Shown here piece after piece: positions 1-7,689 of a DNA stretch of 64,000 nucleotides; positions within the stretch are counted from its first letter, which is position 1, and every line of letters begins with the position of its first letter. The notes beneath the pieces were generated by a model, which ran no database searches, was not told the origin of the DNA, and was given only the letters and a program-made list of their open reading frames with translations. The DNA comes from Microbacterium sp. LWH7-1.2. Its GTDB lineage: Bacteria > Actinomycetota > Actinomycetes > Actinomycetales > Microbacteriaceae. Where the stretch lies: the NCBI RefSeq assembly GCF_038397755.1, contig NZ_CP151637.1, positions 372,001-436,000 of the forward strand, read 5' to 3'. Position numbers and translations under genes: made by a program.

Positions 1-533
1 CCGAGGTCGGAGCCCGCGACGTGATCCTCAACGTCCATGCCGGATGGAACGGGGGCCGCTCGCGCGGTGCCTCGGCGCTGGAGGACCACCCGGACTCGAT
101 CATCCTGCTTCGCAAGGACGGCGACGAGGACGACGAGAGCGGCCTGCGGTTCATGAAAGCGCTCGGGCGCGACGTGGATGTGAAGGAAGACCAGCTGCAC
201 TTCGATCCGGACAGTCACCGGCTCAGCCTCACCGGCCTCGGGTCGATGGCCAAGCGCAAACAGGACCAGAAGTCGGCGGACCTCGAACCCAAGATCGCGC
301 GCATCGTCACGGCGGAGCCTGGTATCAACACCCAGGGCGTGACCGACGCCCTGCGCCGGGCGGAGGCGAGATTCCAGAAGGGCGACGAGACCAAGACCCT
401 CAAGGCCATGTTCGAGGGCGGGCGAATCGGCTTCGCGAAGGGCAGGAACAACGCCTCGCGCTGGTTTCCAGCAGGGCACTCCGACGCCGAGACCAAGACC
501 CCCCTCGCGGGCATCGACGGGGAGACCTACTGA
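1..533 (+). CDS. AAA family ATPase, C-terminal part (5' end outside window)
   Basis: The reading frame is open from the first codon at position 3, so the gene starts before the window. The visible segment contains the sequence HAGWNGGRSRGASALEDHPD followed by a stretch around FMKALGRDVDV. This pattern is typical of the end of the RecA-like core in RepA/AAA_25 ATPases of actinobacterial integrative elements, where an RG(S/A)SAL motif follows a sensor His. The C-terminal third (about residues 95-177) looks like a small winged-helix tail. The family normally acts as a replicative helicase or loader near a primase. The gene stops four bases before a dense TCTCCCC repeat cluster. The Walker motifs are outside the window, so the assignment rests on the C-terminal pattern only. 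Confidence 0.6.
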   Translation, partial: EVGARDVILNVHAGWNGGRSRGASALEDHPDSIILLRKDGDEDDESGLRFMKALGRDVDVKEDQLHFDPDSHRLSLTGLGSMAKRKQDQKSADLEPKIARIVTAEPGINTQGVTDALRRAEARFQKGDETKTLKAMFEGGRIGFAKGRNNASRWFPAGHSDAETKTPLAGIDGETY

Positions 534-538
534 TGCAG

Positions 539-691
539 TCTCCCCGGAATCTCCCCGAGGCGGTCTCCCCAGAACCTCCCCACGGCGAGAGCCCCGTCGT
601 GACGGGGTCTCCCCGAATCTCCCCGAGTCTCCCCGCCGGCCTCCCCCACCAGTCTCCCCGCCCCCCTTTATGGGGCGGGGAGGCGGGGAGA
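539..691. repeat. Cluster of TCTCCCC boxes (iteron-like)
   Basis: Seven TCTCCCC boxes start at about 539, 550, 564, 608, 618, 628 and 653, mostly followed by G. The three at 608, 618 and 628 are exactly 10 bp apart, about one helical turn. Two inverted copies (GGGGAG) lie at about 677 and 685. The cluster fills most of the non-coding gap between the ATPase gene and the next probable start at 791. Phased arrays like this are usually protein-binding sites such as iterons of an origin or an operator array. Which applies here is inference. Confidence 0.6.
654..682. repeat. Perfect 11-bp inverted repeat
   Basis: CTCCCCGCCCC at 654-664 is exactly complementary to GGGGCGGGGAG at 672-682, around a 7-nt A/T-rich loop (CCTTTAT). 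It lies at the right edge of the TCTCCCC cluster. It could be a cruciform of a replication origin, an operator dyad, or a terminator for the upstream ATPase gene, though no U-run follows. Confidence 0.6.
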
Positions 692-790
692 TTCCGGGGG
701 CACCCGGGAGAGGGGCCCGCCGAAGACCTCAAACCCAACACCTTCTCCGAATCTCTCGCGCGCGAGTGGAGCGAACAGCAGGAGTACGAC

Positions 791-1138
791 ATGACAAGTG
801 ACAGCCCGATTCCCGAAGACCTGCCGGAGTGGCTGCTTCCGCATGCGATGGAGGTGGCCGACTGGCACCCGGTGGCAACTGCTCGGGTGTGCTGGGTCGG
901 CGAGTGTGACCGCGACGCACACCTCCACGGGCTCTGCAAGGCCCACCACGCGCGTGCTCGCCGTCAGTGGAACCCGGCTCCGTCCGACCGTCGGCGACGG
1001 TGGCAACCCATGCCGGAATCACCGTCCGCACTCGAAACCGTCCACGGAACGTCGGAGGGCGTCATCCCCCCTCGGACCAGTGAACGGGTCTCCGAGTTCG
1101 GGGGAGAGGCGTCCGTGACCGGGGAGACGGCACCATGA
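791..1138 (+). CDS. Small zinc-finger-like protein of the mobile element
   Basis: A 115-residue protein of unknown function. The ATG at 791 is preceded by AGGAG with good spacing. The same frame is open further upstream (an ATG at 533 overlaps the ATPase stop), but that extension would translate the TCTCCCC repeats into low-complexity Pro/Ser sequence, so I prefer 791. Around residues 37-60 it carries C-x4-C-x8-C-x2-H-H followed by basic residues (CWVGEC, HGLCKAHHARARRQW). This resembles the short zinc-binding knuckles found in phage and element proteins that bind DNA. The tail is low complexity. Function is not known. Confidence 0.5.
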   Translation: MTSDSPIPEDLPEWLLPHAMEVADWHPVATARVCWVGECDRDAHLHGLCKAHHARARRQWNPAPSDRRRRWQPMPESPSALETVHGTSEGVIPPRTSERVSEFGGEASVTGETAP

Positions 1139-1217
1139 GCCCGCATCGCCCTCGGGAGCGCTCGCCGCCTGCCGATCCCGCTCCCGCCTCAATCAACCCG
1201 ACCAAAGGAACATCAAC

Positions 1218-1595
1218 ATGACCACCACCAACGACGTCATCCTCGCCCAGTTCGCGGACCCGGCGGAGCGCGCCGAAGCGGAAGCAGCGATCCGTGAGAA
1301 CGAGGCTCGCCTGGCCGCCGACGAAGGAGCCCAGGACGAGCACGAGAGCGCGGAGCGTGCCCACCGGCTTACCTGGAAGGCGTACAAGGAGGCTCGGGGA
1401 CTAGTGATGTCAGCCCTCGTCAACCAACCGGGCTCGGTCTCAAATGAATACGGCCGCCTGGGCGGTCTCACCGACCGTGAATACCAGGTCGTGCGGGACC
1501 GCCGGATCGAGCAGGCCCAGGTCCGATGGGCCGATTTTCAGTCCGCCGAACGCTGGCTCGCGGCACACCAGGACCTCGGGTTCCGCCAGCCCTGA
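1218..1595 (+). CDS. Hypothetical protein of the mobile element
   Basis: A 125-residue, strongly charged and largely helical protein. The ATG at 1218 follows an AAAGGA ribosome site. Residues 15-60 are rich in Ala, Glu and Arg with a heptad-like pattern, suggesting a coiled coil. The C-terminal half (about 78-125) has the look of a small helical domain with several Trp and Arg. No signal peptide, membrane segment or catalytic motif is visible. It lies in the same direction as the other element genes and is probably co-transcribed with them. Confidence 0.55.
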   Translation: MTTTNDVILAQFADPAERAEAEAAIRENEARLAADEGAQDEHESAERAHRLTWKAYKEARGLVMSALVNQPGSVSNEYGRLGGLTDREYQVVRDRRIEQAQVRWADFQSAERWLAAHQDLGFRQP

Positions 1596-1655
1596 CGCTC
1601 AACCCCGCCGGGGGCGTGACGAGCGCCCCCGGCACCAAACCCGAAGGGAGACACC

Positions 1656-2195
1656 ATGAGCACTCCGAACTACCCGCCGCCAGAGCATGACTGCGCACAT
1701 GGGCGCGACGCCTGGACGCTCTGCGAAGACTGCCTCGCCCTCATCCTCAATCGCAACGCGGTGCTCGGGCGATTCGACCTGATCGGCCTGGCCGCTGGGC
1801 TCGCTCTGGACATCGATGAGGACGAGCAAGTCACCGTGTACATGCTCAACGCCGAAACCGCCGTGTACGGCGACGGGGGCATGTCGGACGCCTGGGTGAC
1901 CCACGGTGACCAGTACACCGGGAAGCCTGACGTGGTGCTCGCTGAGCCGACCGCACCGGTCAACATCGCGACGCAGGAAGTAGCCGAGTTCTGCGCTGTG
2001 GTCTCGGACCTCGCGACCGCACTGCTGCCGGTAGTGAAACGGGCGGTTGATTCCGAGGTGGACCTCGCCGAGTGGTTCGAAGGATTCTCAGCGTGGATCT
2101 CGGCGCGTGCACTCAAGACGAGCACCGAGCTGCTCGTGATGCAGGTAGGGCGAGTGCTTCTACGGGCGCTCGCGGTCAAGGAGGCGCAGTCGTGA
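1656..2195 (+). CDS. Hypothetical protein with N-terminal Cys/His pair
   Basis: A 179-residue acidic protein. The start ATG at 1656 is preceded by GAAGGGAG. The N-terminus has H-D-C-x2-H (residues 10-14) and C-x2-C-L (about 27-31), which could form a small zinc knuckle. The rest is acidic and helical with no recognised family. Its stop overlaps the GTG start of the next gene by four bases, so the two are probably translationally coupled. Function unknown. Confidence 0.55.
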   Translation: MSTPNYPPPEHDCAHGRDAWTLCEDCLALILNRNAVLGRFDLIGLAAGLALDIDEDEQVTVYMLNAETAVYGDGGMSDAWVTHGDQYTGKPDVVLAEPTAPVNIATQEVAEFCAVVSDLATALLPVVKRAVDSEVDLAEWFEGFSAWISARALKTSTELLVMQVGRVLLRALAVKEAQS

Positions 2196-2497
2196 AGCGG
2201 AAGAAGCACACCGTTCCCGAGCCTCCACCGGGCAAGGAGTGGGTCACCCCGAAGCGGATGCCCGACACGCGCGTCGCGGTCTTCGTGATCCCGGACGGCG
2301 CGCCGGACGACGTGCGGGAGGGCATCGCCCGTCAGCGGATCGCCGCCGTAGACGGTGCCTGCCCCTGCGGCGGGGCGGTTTACGTGCTCGACGCGGAGGG
2401 GTTCTGGTGCGAGCACGAGGACGACTGCCCCGGGCTCGACAGGAACCTGCTGGTGGCGATGCGGGAGTGGCGCGCCTCCGGCTGGGCGGGCCGCTGA
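2192..2497 (+). CDS. Small Cys-containing hypothetical protein
   Basis: A 101-residue protein starting with GTG at 2192 inside the end of the preceding gene (GTGA overlap). It has a basic N-terminus (KRKKH), then C-P-C-G-G near residue 57 and a C-x5-6-C pair near residues 74-80 (FWCEHEDDCPGL). That is a plausible four-Cys zinc ribbon. It is one of a series of very small Cys-rich proteins in this element. I do not recognise the family. Confidence 0.5.
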   Translation: MKRKKHTVPEPPPGKEWVTPKRMPDTRVAVFVIPDGAPDDVREGIARQRIAAVDGACPCGGAVYVLDAEGFWCEHEDDCPGLDRNLLVAMREWRASGWAGR

Positions 2498-2605
2498 TCG
2501 CGGGCGGGGTCGCCCTACCGGCCCCGCCTGCCCGGTCGCCCGCAGGCACGACCCAGCAGGCGTGCCGCCGAGTAAATCTCGCGCCCGTCGACGTGTCGGC
2601 ATTCC

Positions 2606-2681
2606 TTGACAGGCATTTCGCGTGTTGCGATGGAATCGCACCCCGACGAATAAAAGCCGGGTCATAGCCGGAATCGCACCC
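2606..2681 (+). promoter_or_regulatory. Candidate promoter with 12-bp direct repeats
   Basis: A perfect TTGACA lies at 2606-2611. A weak -10 candidate, TGGAAT at 2631-2636, follows with a long 19-bp spacer. Overlapping the -10 and again downstream are two copies of GGAATCGCACCC (2632-2643 and 2670-2681), 38 bp apart start to start. This looks like an operator pair. The region is the only sizeable gap ahead of the tape-measure gene pair, so it probably drives those genes. Confidence 0.4.
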
Positions 2682-2700
2682 AGAGAACGGAGGCCAGGAG

Positions 2701-2913
2701 ATGGCCATTCAGAACTTCCACAAGGTTCAGCGTCACGACAGCATTCGCAGTGCAACTCTCATCGACGAGGAAGGCTTCGTCGTCGGCACGGTCGCCGAGG
2801 TGCACCATCACGCGCCCGCAAGCGATCTGTCGTTTCGCACAGTGGCGGACTACGAGGCGTGGTCAGCCGCCGTCCTTCGCCACTTTCCCAACCCGCTGGA
2901 CGGGGGCAACTAG
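2701..2913 (+). CDS. Small hypothetical protein upstream of the tape measure gene
   Basis: A 70-residue protein with a strong ribosome site (GGAGGCCAGGAG) directly before the ATG at 2701. The sequence alternates short beta-like segments (DSIRSATLIDEEGFVVGTVA) with His residues (EVHHHAP) and ends two bases before the tape-measure start. Its place immediately ahead of the tape measure is where phages put tail assembly chaperones. It is too short and too unlike them to be called one. No function assigned. Confidence 0.55.
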   Translation: MAIQNFHKVQRHDSIRSATLIDEEGFVVGTVAEVHHHAPASDLSFRTVADYEAWSAAVLRHFPNPLDGGN

Positions 2914-2915
2914 CC

Positions 2916-4715
2916 GTGGCACTCGACATCGGCACGCTGGTCGCCAAGGTCACAGTCGATGACTCCGACTTCGACAAGAAGACCTCGGGCTGGTCGGCCA
3001 AGGGCGCAGGCATCGCCTCCGCGTTCGGCAACGTCGCCGCCGACGCCATCAGCACGGCAACCTCCGCACTGGTCAACTACGTGGGTGACGCCGCCGCCGC
3101 ATCCGACGCCACCGACAAGTTCGCCAAGACCCTCGAATTCGCGGGCGTGGATGGCAAGAACATCGACGCCCTCAAGAAGAAGACCCAGGATTACGCAGAC
3201 TCGACCACCTACAGCCTGGGCGACATCCAGTCGATTACCGCTCAGCTCGCGGCCAACGGCGTGGAGGGTTACGACTCCCTCGCGATGAGCCTGGGCAACC
3301 TGAACGCGGTGGCGGGTGGCTCTCCGGAGACCTTCGGACGAGTGGGGTCGGTCCTCACCCAGACAGCAGGTGCCGGGAAGCTCACCACGGAGAACTGGAA
3401 CCAACTCGCCGAAGCGATCCCGGGGGCCTCGGGGGTGCTCCAGCAGGCCCTCGCCGACGCCGGTGCCTACACGGGGAACTTCCGCGATGCGATGGCGGAA
3501 GGGCAGATCACGGCGGAAGAGTTCAACGCAGCGATTCAGCAGGTCGGCACCGACCCGATCGCAGTGGAAGCAGCGGAGAGCACGAAGACGTTCGAAGGTG
3601 CGGCAGGCAACCTCGCGGCGACGATCCAGGGTCAACTGGTCAAGGCGCTGGAAGTCATCAAGCCTGCATTCACCGCGTTCCAGGGTGCACTGGCGTGGTT
3701 CATCGGCAACTCCGGACTGCTCGTCCCGCTTATCTCGGGTATCGGCGTGGCGCTGCTCGTGGTCCTCGCCCCGGCGCTGTGGGCGGCAGTCACGGCCACC
3801 GCCGCCTGGACGGTCGCACTGCTGGCCAACCCGATGACGTGGATCGTGCTCGGGATCGTCGCCCTCGTGGCGGCAATCGTCTGGCTCATCCAGAACTGGG
3901 ACACCGCGACCAAGTTCCTGACGGATGTGTGGGCCGGGTTCGTGTCCTGGTTCACCGCCATCGTGGACGGCCTCGTGTCCTGGTGGACCGGAGTGTGGGA
4001 GGGCTTCATCTCCTGGACCACAGGCGTCATCGACGGATTCGTCGGATGGTGGAACGGCGTGTGGTCCGCCATCGGGTCGTTCTTCACGTCGATGTGGGAC
4101 GGGGTGGTCGCGTTCGCCAAGGGGCTGTTCCAGTTCTACATCGGCTGGCTGGTCAACCTGATCGTGTTCTTCGTCGCGAACTGGGACGCGATCTGGTCGC
4201 GAGTCGGCTCGATCATCGCCGACGTGTGGTCCGGCATCGTGGACTGGTTCACCTCGATCCCGGGCGCGATCAACGACCTCCTGACCGGGGCCGGCCGCTG
4301 GCTTTACAACATCGGTCGCGACATCATCAACGGCCTGTGGGAGGGACTCAAGTCGGTGTGGCAGTCGGTGTCGTCGTGGTTCGAGAACACCTTCGGCGGG
4401 ATCGTCGACACCATCGCTGGCATCTTCGGGATTCACAGCCCGAGCCGGGTGATGCGCGAGTACATCATGGGCAACGTCGCGAAGGGCGCGATTCTCGGCC
4501 TCAACGACCACAAGTCGGACATCGAGCAGGCGTTCCGGGACACGATGGCGATGCCGACTGACACGGGGCTGAACTCGGCACGCCGGGGTGGGGGCGGCAC
4601 GGGGCCCGTGACCACGACGGTCAAGAACATCACTTACAACGCCGTCGAGAACCAGAGCCTCAGCGCCGAAGAGGCGCTGTACGCGGCGCTCGGTTCACCC
4701 CGGGTGAAGGACTGA
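2916..4715 (+). CDS. Phage tail tape measure protein
   Basis: A 599-residue protein starting with GTG at 2916. An in-frame extension upstream exists but overlaps the preceding gene. Residues 1-230 match the N-terminal tape-measure pattern, with a DKFAKTLEFAG segment, LTTENWNQLAEAIPGAS and a Gln/Ala-rich helix. Residues about 255-328 are strongly hydrophobic. Residues 328-470 carry repeated Trp-rich units (SWWTGVWEGF, GWWNGVWSAIGSF). Near residue 506 is the IHSPSRVM motif common near tape-measure C-termini. In phages this protein sets tail length and helps DNA entry. At the usual rise of roughly 0.15 nm per residue it would fit a tail of about 90 nm. No other head or tail gene is visible around it, which is unusual. 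Confidence 0.85.
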   Translation: MALDIGTLVAKVTVDDSDFDKKTSGWSAKGAGIASAFGNVAADAISTATSALVNYVGDAAAASDATDKFAKTLEFAGVDGKNIDALKKKTQDYADSTTYSLGDIQSITAQLAANGVEGYDSLAMSLGNLNAVAGGSPETFGRVGSVLTQTAGAGKLTTENWNQLAEAIPGASGVLQQALADAGAYTGNFRDAMAEGQITAEEFNAAIQQVGTDPIAVEAAESTKTFEGAAGNLAATIQGQLVKALEVIKPAFTAFQGALAWFIGNSGLLVPLISGIGVALLVVLAPALWAAVTATAAWTVALLANPMTWIVLGIVALVAAIVWLIQNWDTATKFLTDVWAGFVSWFTAIVDGLVSWWTGVWEGFISWTTGVIDGFVGWWNGVWSAIGSFFTSMWDGVVAFAKGLFQFYIGWLVNLIVFFVANWDAIWSRVGSIIADVWSGIVDWFTSIPGAINDLLTGAGRWLYNIGRDIINGLWEGLKSVWQSVSSWFENTFGGIVDTIAGIFGIHSPSRVMREYIMGNVAKGAILGLNDHKSDIEQAFRDTMAMPTDTGLNSARRGGGGTGPVTTTVKNITYNAVENQSLSAEEALYAALGSPRVKD

Positions 4716-4717
4716 CG

Positions 4718-4882
4718 GTGGCGGAGTTCGAGTTCGCGTCGGTGGCCCGCCGACCGGCTGACCCCTGCCGGTCGGGCATGCACGACATGAGCGACCCGGC
4801 GAACGTGAAGCTCCGTCCCAACGGCGATCGGGAATGCCGAGCCTGTATCCGCGCTCGCCAGGAGAGGAAGAACAACCGATGA
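4718..4882 (+). CDS. 54-residue zinc-knuckle microprotein
   Basis: The GTG start at 4718 follows the tape-measure stop by two bases, and its stop overlaps the next ATG (ATGA at 4879). It contains C-x4-H (DPCRSGMHD) and a C-x2-C pair (ECRACIRARQ), matching the N-terminal zinc finger often seen ahead of phage HNH or WhiB-type genes. The tight overlaps on both sides support real translation despite its size. Probably a small DNA- or protein-binding factor, by inference. Confidence 0.5.
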   Translation: MAEFEFASVARRPADPCRSGMHDMSDPANVKLRPNGDRECRACIRARQERKNNR

Positions 4883-5481
4883 CGACTACCGCGCTGCTTC
4901 CAGTAGGGATGTCCGTCCCGCTTATGGCTCTCTCGCCGGACGCCTTTCCGGAGCCCTCGGGGACGCTCACCCCCCTCGCACCGGTCCGCGCCTCCCGGAA
5001 GTCACGGAAGGCCCTGCGAGAGGCCGGGGAGACCCCCGAGCAGGCATACGACGACCTGTGCCACGCGCTCCTGCTGGCGAAGGAGCGGGGCCAGGTGGTG
5101 CCGTGTCTCGGAGAGGGTGCCGACGACTGGGTGTCTGACGATCCCGGCGAGCAACAGACCGCTGCTGATGCGTGCCTCGACTGCCCGATGTCGGTGTTCG
5201 CGCTGTGCAAGCGTTACGCCGACATCGCCAAACCCGAAGGTGGAACGTGGGCAGGCGCGACCAGTGACCCGGCGCGGAAGCGTGACCCGAGGGCCGGTCG
5301 GTGCTCGTGCGACTGTGGCGGGTGGACCCGTGGCGGTCGGTACCTGCCGGGGCACGATACCCGGCACGTTGAGCGGCTCGTGCGGCTTGTGAATGGCGGC
5401 GCGATGCCCCGGCTCACAGCGCTAGCCAAGCTCGGCACGCCGGGACTACGCGGCAAGCTCTCCAAACGACTTGGGAGTTAG
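4879..5481 (+). CDS. WhiB-like protein with a C-terminal CxCxC-PGHDxRH module
   Basis: A 200-residue protein. Cys76, Cys99, Cys102 and Cys110 with the turn G121-G-T-W124-A-G126 give the WhiB layout, an iron-sulfur cluster site followed by the G-x-W motif. The last two Cys are seven residues apart instead of the usual five. After the WhiB region comes Cys142-x-Cys144-x-Cys146 and PGHDTRH at 157-163, a second metal-binding-looking module that recurs in the next gene. WhiB proteins bind the principal sigma factor and redirect transcription, and phages use them to control lysogeny. Start ATG 4879 overlaps the previous stop. A hairpin-prone TGGGA/TCCCA pair spans its double stop. Confidence 0.65.
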   Translation: MTTTALLPVGMSVPLMALSPDAFPEPSGTLTPLAPVRASRKSRKALREAGETPEQAYDDLCHALLLAKERGQVVPCLGEGADDWVSDDPGEQQTAADACLDCPMSVFALCKRYADIAKPEGGTWAGATSDPARKRDPRAGRCSCDCGGWTRGGRYLPGHDTRHVERLVRLVNGGAMPRLTALAKLGTPGLRGKLSKRLGS

Positions 5482-5518
5482 TAATCCCAGGTCAGACATA
5501 GTTGCAGCATTGTGCACG

Positions 5519-5568
5519 TGGCATACGCCATGCTTGGATTTTAGGTAGAGAGTCGAAGATAGCTTCGA
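5519..5568. promoter_or_regulatory. Two small dyads in an AT-richer gap
   Basis: The gap between the WhiB-like gene and the next gene is poorer in GC than its surroundings. It holds two inverted repeats: TGGC-ATAC-GCCA at 5519-5530 and TCGAAG-ATAG-CTTCGA at 5553-5568. They precede the three-gene run that ends with the integrase, so they are candidate operators or promoter elements for it. No clear -35/-10 pair was found. Confidence 0.4.
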
Positions 5569-5603
5569 ATCTAGGATACCCCAATCAAGCGAAGGAACAC
5601 CCG

Positions 5604-5906
5604 ATGAACACCAAGGCGATCGCCACCCAGATTCCCGTCAACGCCTGCGCCTGCGGGTGCGGCCAGGAGGTTGGCAAGCGCGCGATGTACCGCCCCGGCC
5701 ACGACGCCCGGCATGTGTCGGTGCTCGTCGCCGAACTCTTCAACACGATCCAGGACGGCGGCAAGGTGACCAAGCAGATGATCGCCTCGTCCGCGAAGTC
5801 CCTGCCGTCCGCCGCGCTCCAGGCAAAGTTCACCCGAGCCGCCGAACGCCTCGTCGCGAAGGCCGAGGCCCCGAAGCCCGAGGCGAAGGCCGAGGCGGCC
5901 AAGTGA
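5604..5906 (+). CDS. Small CxCxC-PGHDxRH protein
   Basis: A 100-residue protein with ATG at 5604 after a GAAGGA ribosome site. Cys15, Cys17 and Cys19 are followed by PGHDARH at residues 31-37. This is the same arrangement as the C-terminus of the WhiB-like protein upstream, here standing alone. The C-terminal third is a Lys/Ala/Glu-rich helical tail (repeats of AKAEAPKPEAK type). It is likely a metal-binding DNA-associated factor of the element. The family is not named to my knowledge. Confidence 0.55.
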   Translation: MNTKAIATQIPVNACACGCGQEVGKRAMYRPGHDARHVSVLVAELFNTIQDGGKVTKQMIASSAKSLPSAALQAKFTRAAERLVAKAEAPKPEAKAEAAK

Positions 5907-5908
5907 CC

Positions 5909-6067
5909 ATGATCGCCGAAGCCACCAAGACCTGCACGAAGTGCGGACAGGCTAAGCCCCTGTCCGCGTTCGGGCGTGTCCGCGAGGACCGCGAGTGGCG
6001 CAAACCGAAGTGCCGTGAGTGCGCCGCCGAAATCGAACGTCAGCGCCGGAAGGGTGGCCAGCGATGA
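5909..6067 (+). CDS. 52-residue zinc-ribbon microprotein
   Basis: The ATG at 5909 follows the previous stop by two bases, and its stop overlaps the integrase start (ATGA at 6064). It has two clean C-x2-C pairs (TCTKCG and KCREC) about 25 residues apart with KPLSAFGR between them. This is the four-Cys knuckle often found fused in front of HNH nucleases. Here it stands alone, coupled to the integrase, so it may assist excision or DNA binding. That role is inference. Confidence 0.55.
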   Translation: MIAEATKTCTKCGQAKPLSAFGRVREDREWRKPKCRECAAEIERQRRKGGQR

Positions 6068-7689
6068 ACGCCAAGATCCGCGCCGCCTACTACGCCCGGG
6101 TAAGCACCGACCTCCAGATCGACAACACCTCCCTGCCAGAACAGCGCGAAATCTGCGAAGCCACCATCAAGGCACGCGGCTGGGAACTGGTCGACTCCTA
6201 TGTCGATGAGGGGCTGTCGGGCACCGACTCGAACCGCCCGCAGTGGCGGCGGATGCTCCAGGACGCCCGCGACGGCAAGATCGACGCCGTCGTTGTGTCG
6301 AAGCTCGACCGCTTCGCGCGCAAAGCCGGTGACGCTATCCGCGAGACAGACCGACTGTCCGAGATGGGCGTCGACCTCGTGCTCGTCAAGGAGCAGATCG
6401 ACATGAGCACGCCGCACGGCAAGCTGATGCGGACGCTCATGGCCGGGTTCGCCGAGATGGAACGCGACACCATCGTCGGACGTACCGCCGCCGGTCAGCG
6501 TGGGTCGGCGCGCATGGGCCGGTGGCCGGGTTCGAAGCCCCCGTTCGGCTGGCGGCTCGAAGGGCTCAAGAAGGACGCACGCCCGGTGCCCGATGAGCGC
6601 GAGCGTGAGGTGCTCCGCACGATGCACCGTCTGTTCGTCAAGGACCGGCTGTCCACCGCAGAGGTAGCCGAACGCCTCAACCTCCTGGGCCTGCACCCTC
6701 GCCAGGCTGGGACGTGGCAGTACCAGACCGTCCGTCAGACCGTCACCAACCCGACTCTGTGGACGGGGGAGACCCAGTGGGGCAAGACAGGCGCGCGATA
6801 CCGTGCGGCGAACTCGCACGCCACGAAGGTGAACCGCGACGGCACCCCGAAGTATGGCGACACCGTGACGGTGAACCTCGGTGACCCGGTGTTCACCCGG
6901 CAGGAGTGGCAGTCCCTTCAGCGGGCGGTGAACCGCAAGGCGTCGTGGACGCCCTCGGCTCCCGCTCGCCAACTGCTCACCGGTCGGTTGTTCGGTCCGT
7001 GCGACCTCGGCAAGCACTACGACGGGGTCACCACGAAATCGAAGCCCAACCCCTACTACCTGTGTGCAGGCAAGCGGTACCGGTCGAAGGAACAGCCCCG
7101 GTGCTCCTGCACCCAGATCAAGGGCCCCGCCATCGATGGGCCGGTGTGGGCGGAACTGGCCGCGATGCTGGCAGACCCGGAGCGGCTGGAGCGCCTCGCG
7201 CGGCAGTGGCTCGAACTGGACGACGACGCCGACCTCAACGATGACGCCCCGATGCTGGCGGCACTCCGCAAGCAGGAGGCCACCCTGGAGCGAGCACTCA
7301 CCCGCGCGAAGGACCTGTACCTGATGGCCGACGACCCGGCGGAGCACCTGGCGACGGTGGAGCGGCTCCGGGCCGAACTGGTGGACGTGCGGGAGCGGCT
7401 GGACGGCTTCGCCGCGATGCAGTCGCGCCGGGGTGACCAGGCCCAGCGGATCACGGACGTGGCGGCGCTCGCCGAGCGGGCGCGGGGGCGGCTGGAGAAT
7501 GCCAGCGCTGAGGTCCGCCGCCGGGTGGTCGAACTGCTCGACGTGCGGGTGATCGTGTCGGACATCGTGGCCGGGCGACCGCAGTCGATCACGATTCACG
7601 GGGTGCTCGACCCGTCGATGTTTATGGAGGGGGAGGGGACGGAGCGCAAGCCAGCCGAGCAGGAACGCTCTTCCCGCTGGTTTTCCTGA
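6064..7689 (+). CDS. Large serine recombinase (phage-type integrase)
   Basis: A 541-residue protein. The catalytic domain opens with YYARVSTDLQ (nucleophile Ser14), continues with DEGLSGTDSNRP near residue 50 and VSKLDRFAR near residue 80, and ends with the long helix around EMERDTI. The recombinase domain follows (about 160-270). A zinc ribbon comes next (Cys residues in LFGPC, YYLC and CSC, about 315-350), then a coiled coil (about 400-460). These enzymes integrate DNA between short attP and attB sites. The ATG at 6064 overlaps the stop of the preceding microprotein. The last codons run straight into tadC-like sequence, so the attachment core must lie at or just after the gene's 3' end. Confidence 0.92.
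   Translation: MNAKIRAAYYARVSTDLQIDNTSLPEQREICEATIKARGWELVDSYVDEGLSGTDSNRPQWRRMLQDARDGKIDAVVVSKLDRFARKAGDAIRETDRLSEMGVDLVLVKEQIDMSTPHGKLMRTLMAGFAEMERDTIVGRTAAGQRGSARMGRWPGSKPPFGWRLEGLKKDARPVPDEREREVLRTMHRLFVKDRLSTAEVAERLNLLGLHPRQAGTWQYQTVRQTVTNPTLWTGETQWGKTGARYRAANSHATKVNRDGTPKYGDTVTVNLGDPVFTRQEWQSLQRAVNRKASWTPSAPARQLLTGRLFGPCDLGKHYDGVTTKSKPNPYYLCAGKRYRSKEQPRCSCTQIKGPAIDGPVWAELAAMLADPERLERLARQWLELDDDADLNDDAPMLAALRKQEATLERALTRAKDLYLMADDPAEHLATVERLRAELVDVRERLDGFAAMQSRRGDQAQRITDVAALAERARGRLENASAEVRRRVVELLDVRVIVSDIVAGRPQSITIHGVLDPSMFMEGEGTERKPAEQERSSRWFS

Noticed and set aside
533..790. Upstream extension of the gene at 791 starting at the ATG overlapping the ATPase stop
   Set aside because: It would translate the TCTCCCC repeat cluster into Pro/Ser low-complexity sequence, and a better ribosome site lies before 791.
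1135..1221. A 28-codon ORF overlapping both neighbours by ATGA
   Set aside because: No motif and very short; the overlaps are suggestive but not enough to annotate it as a gene.
2622..2915. N-terminal extension of the tape measure protein
   Set aside because: It overlaps the small gene at 2701-2913 in another frame and lacks tape-measure character; GTG 2916 follows that gene by two bases.
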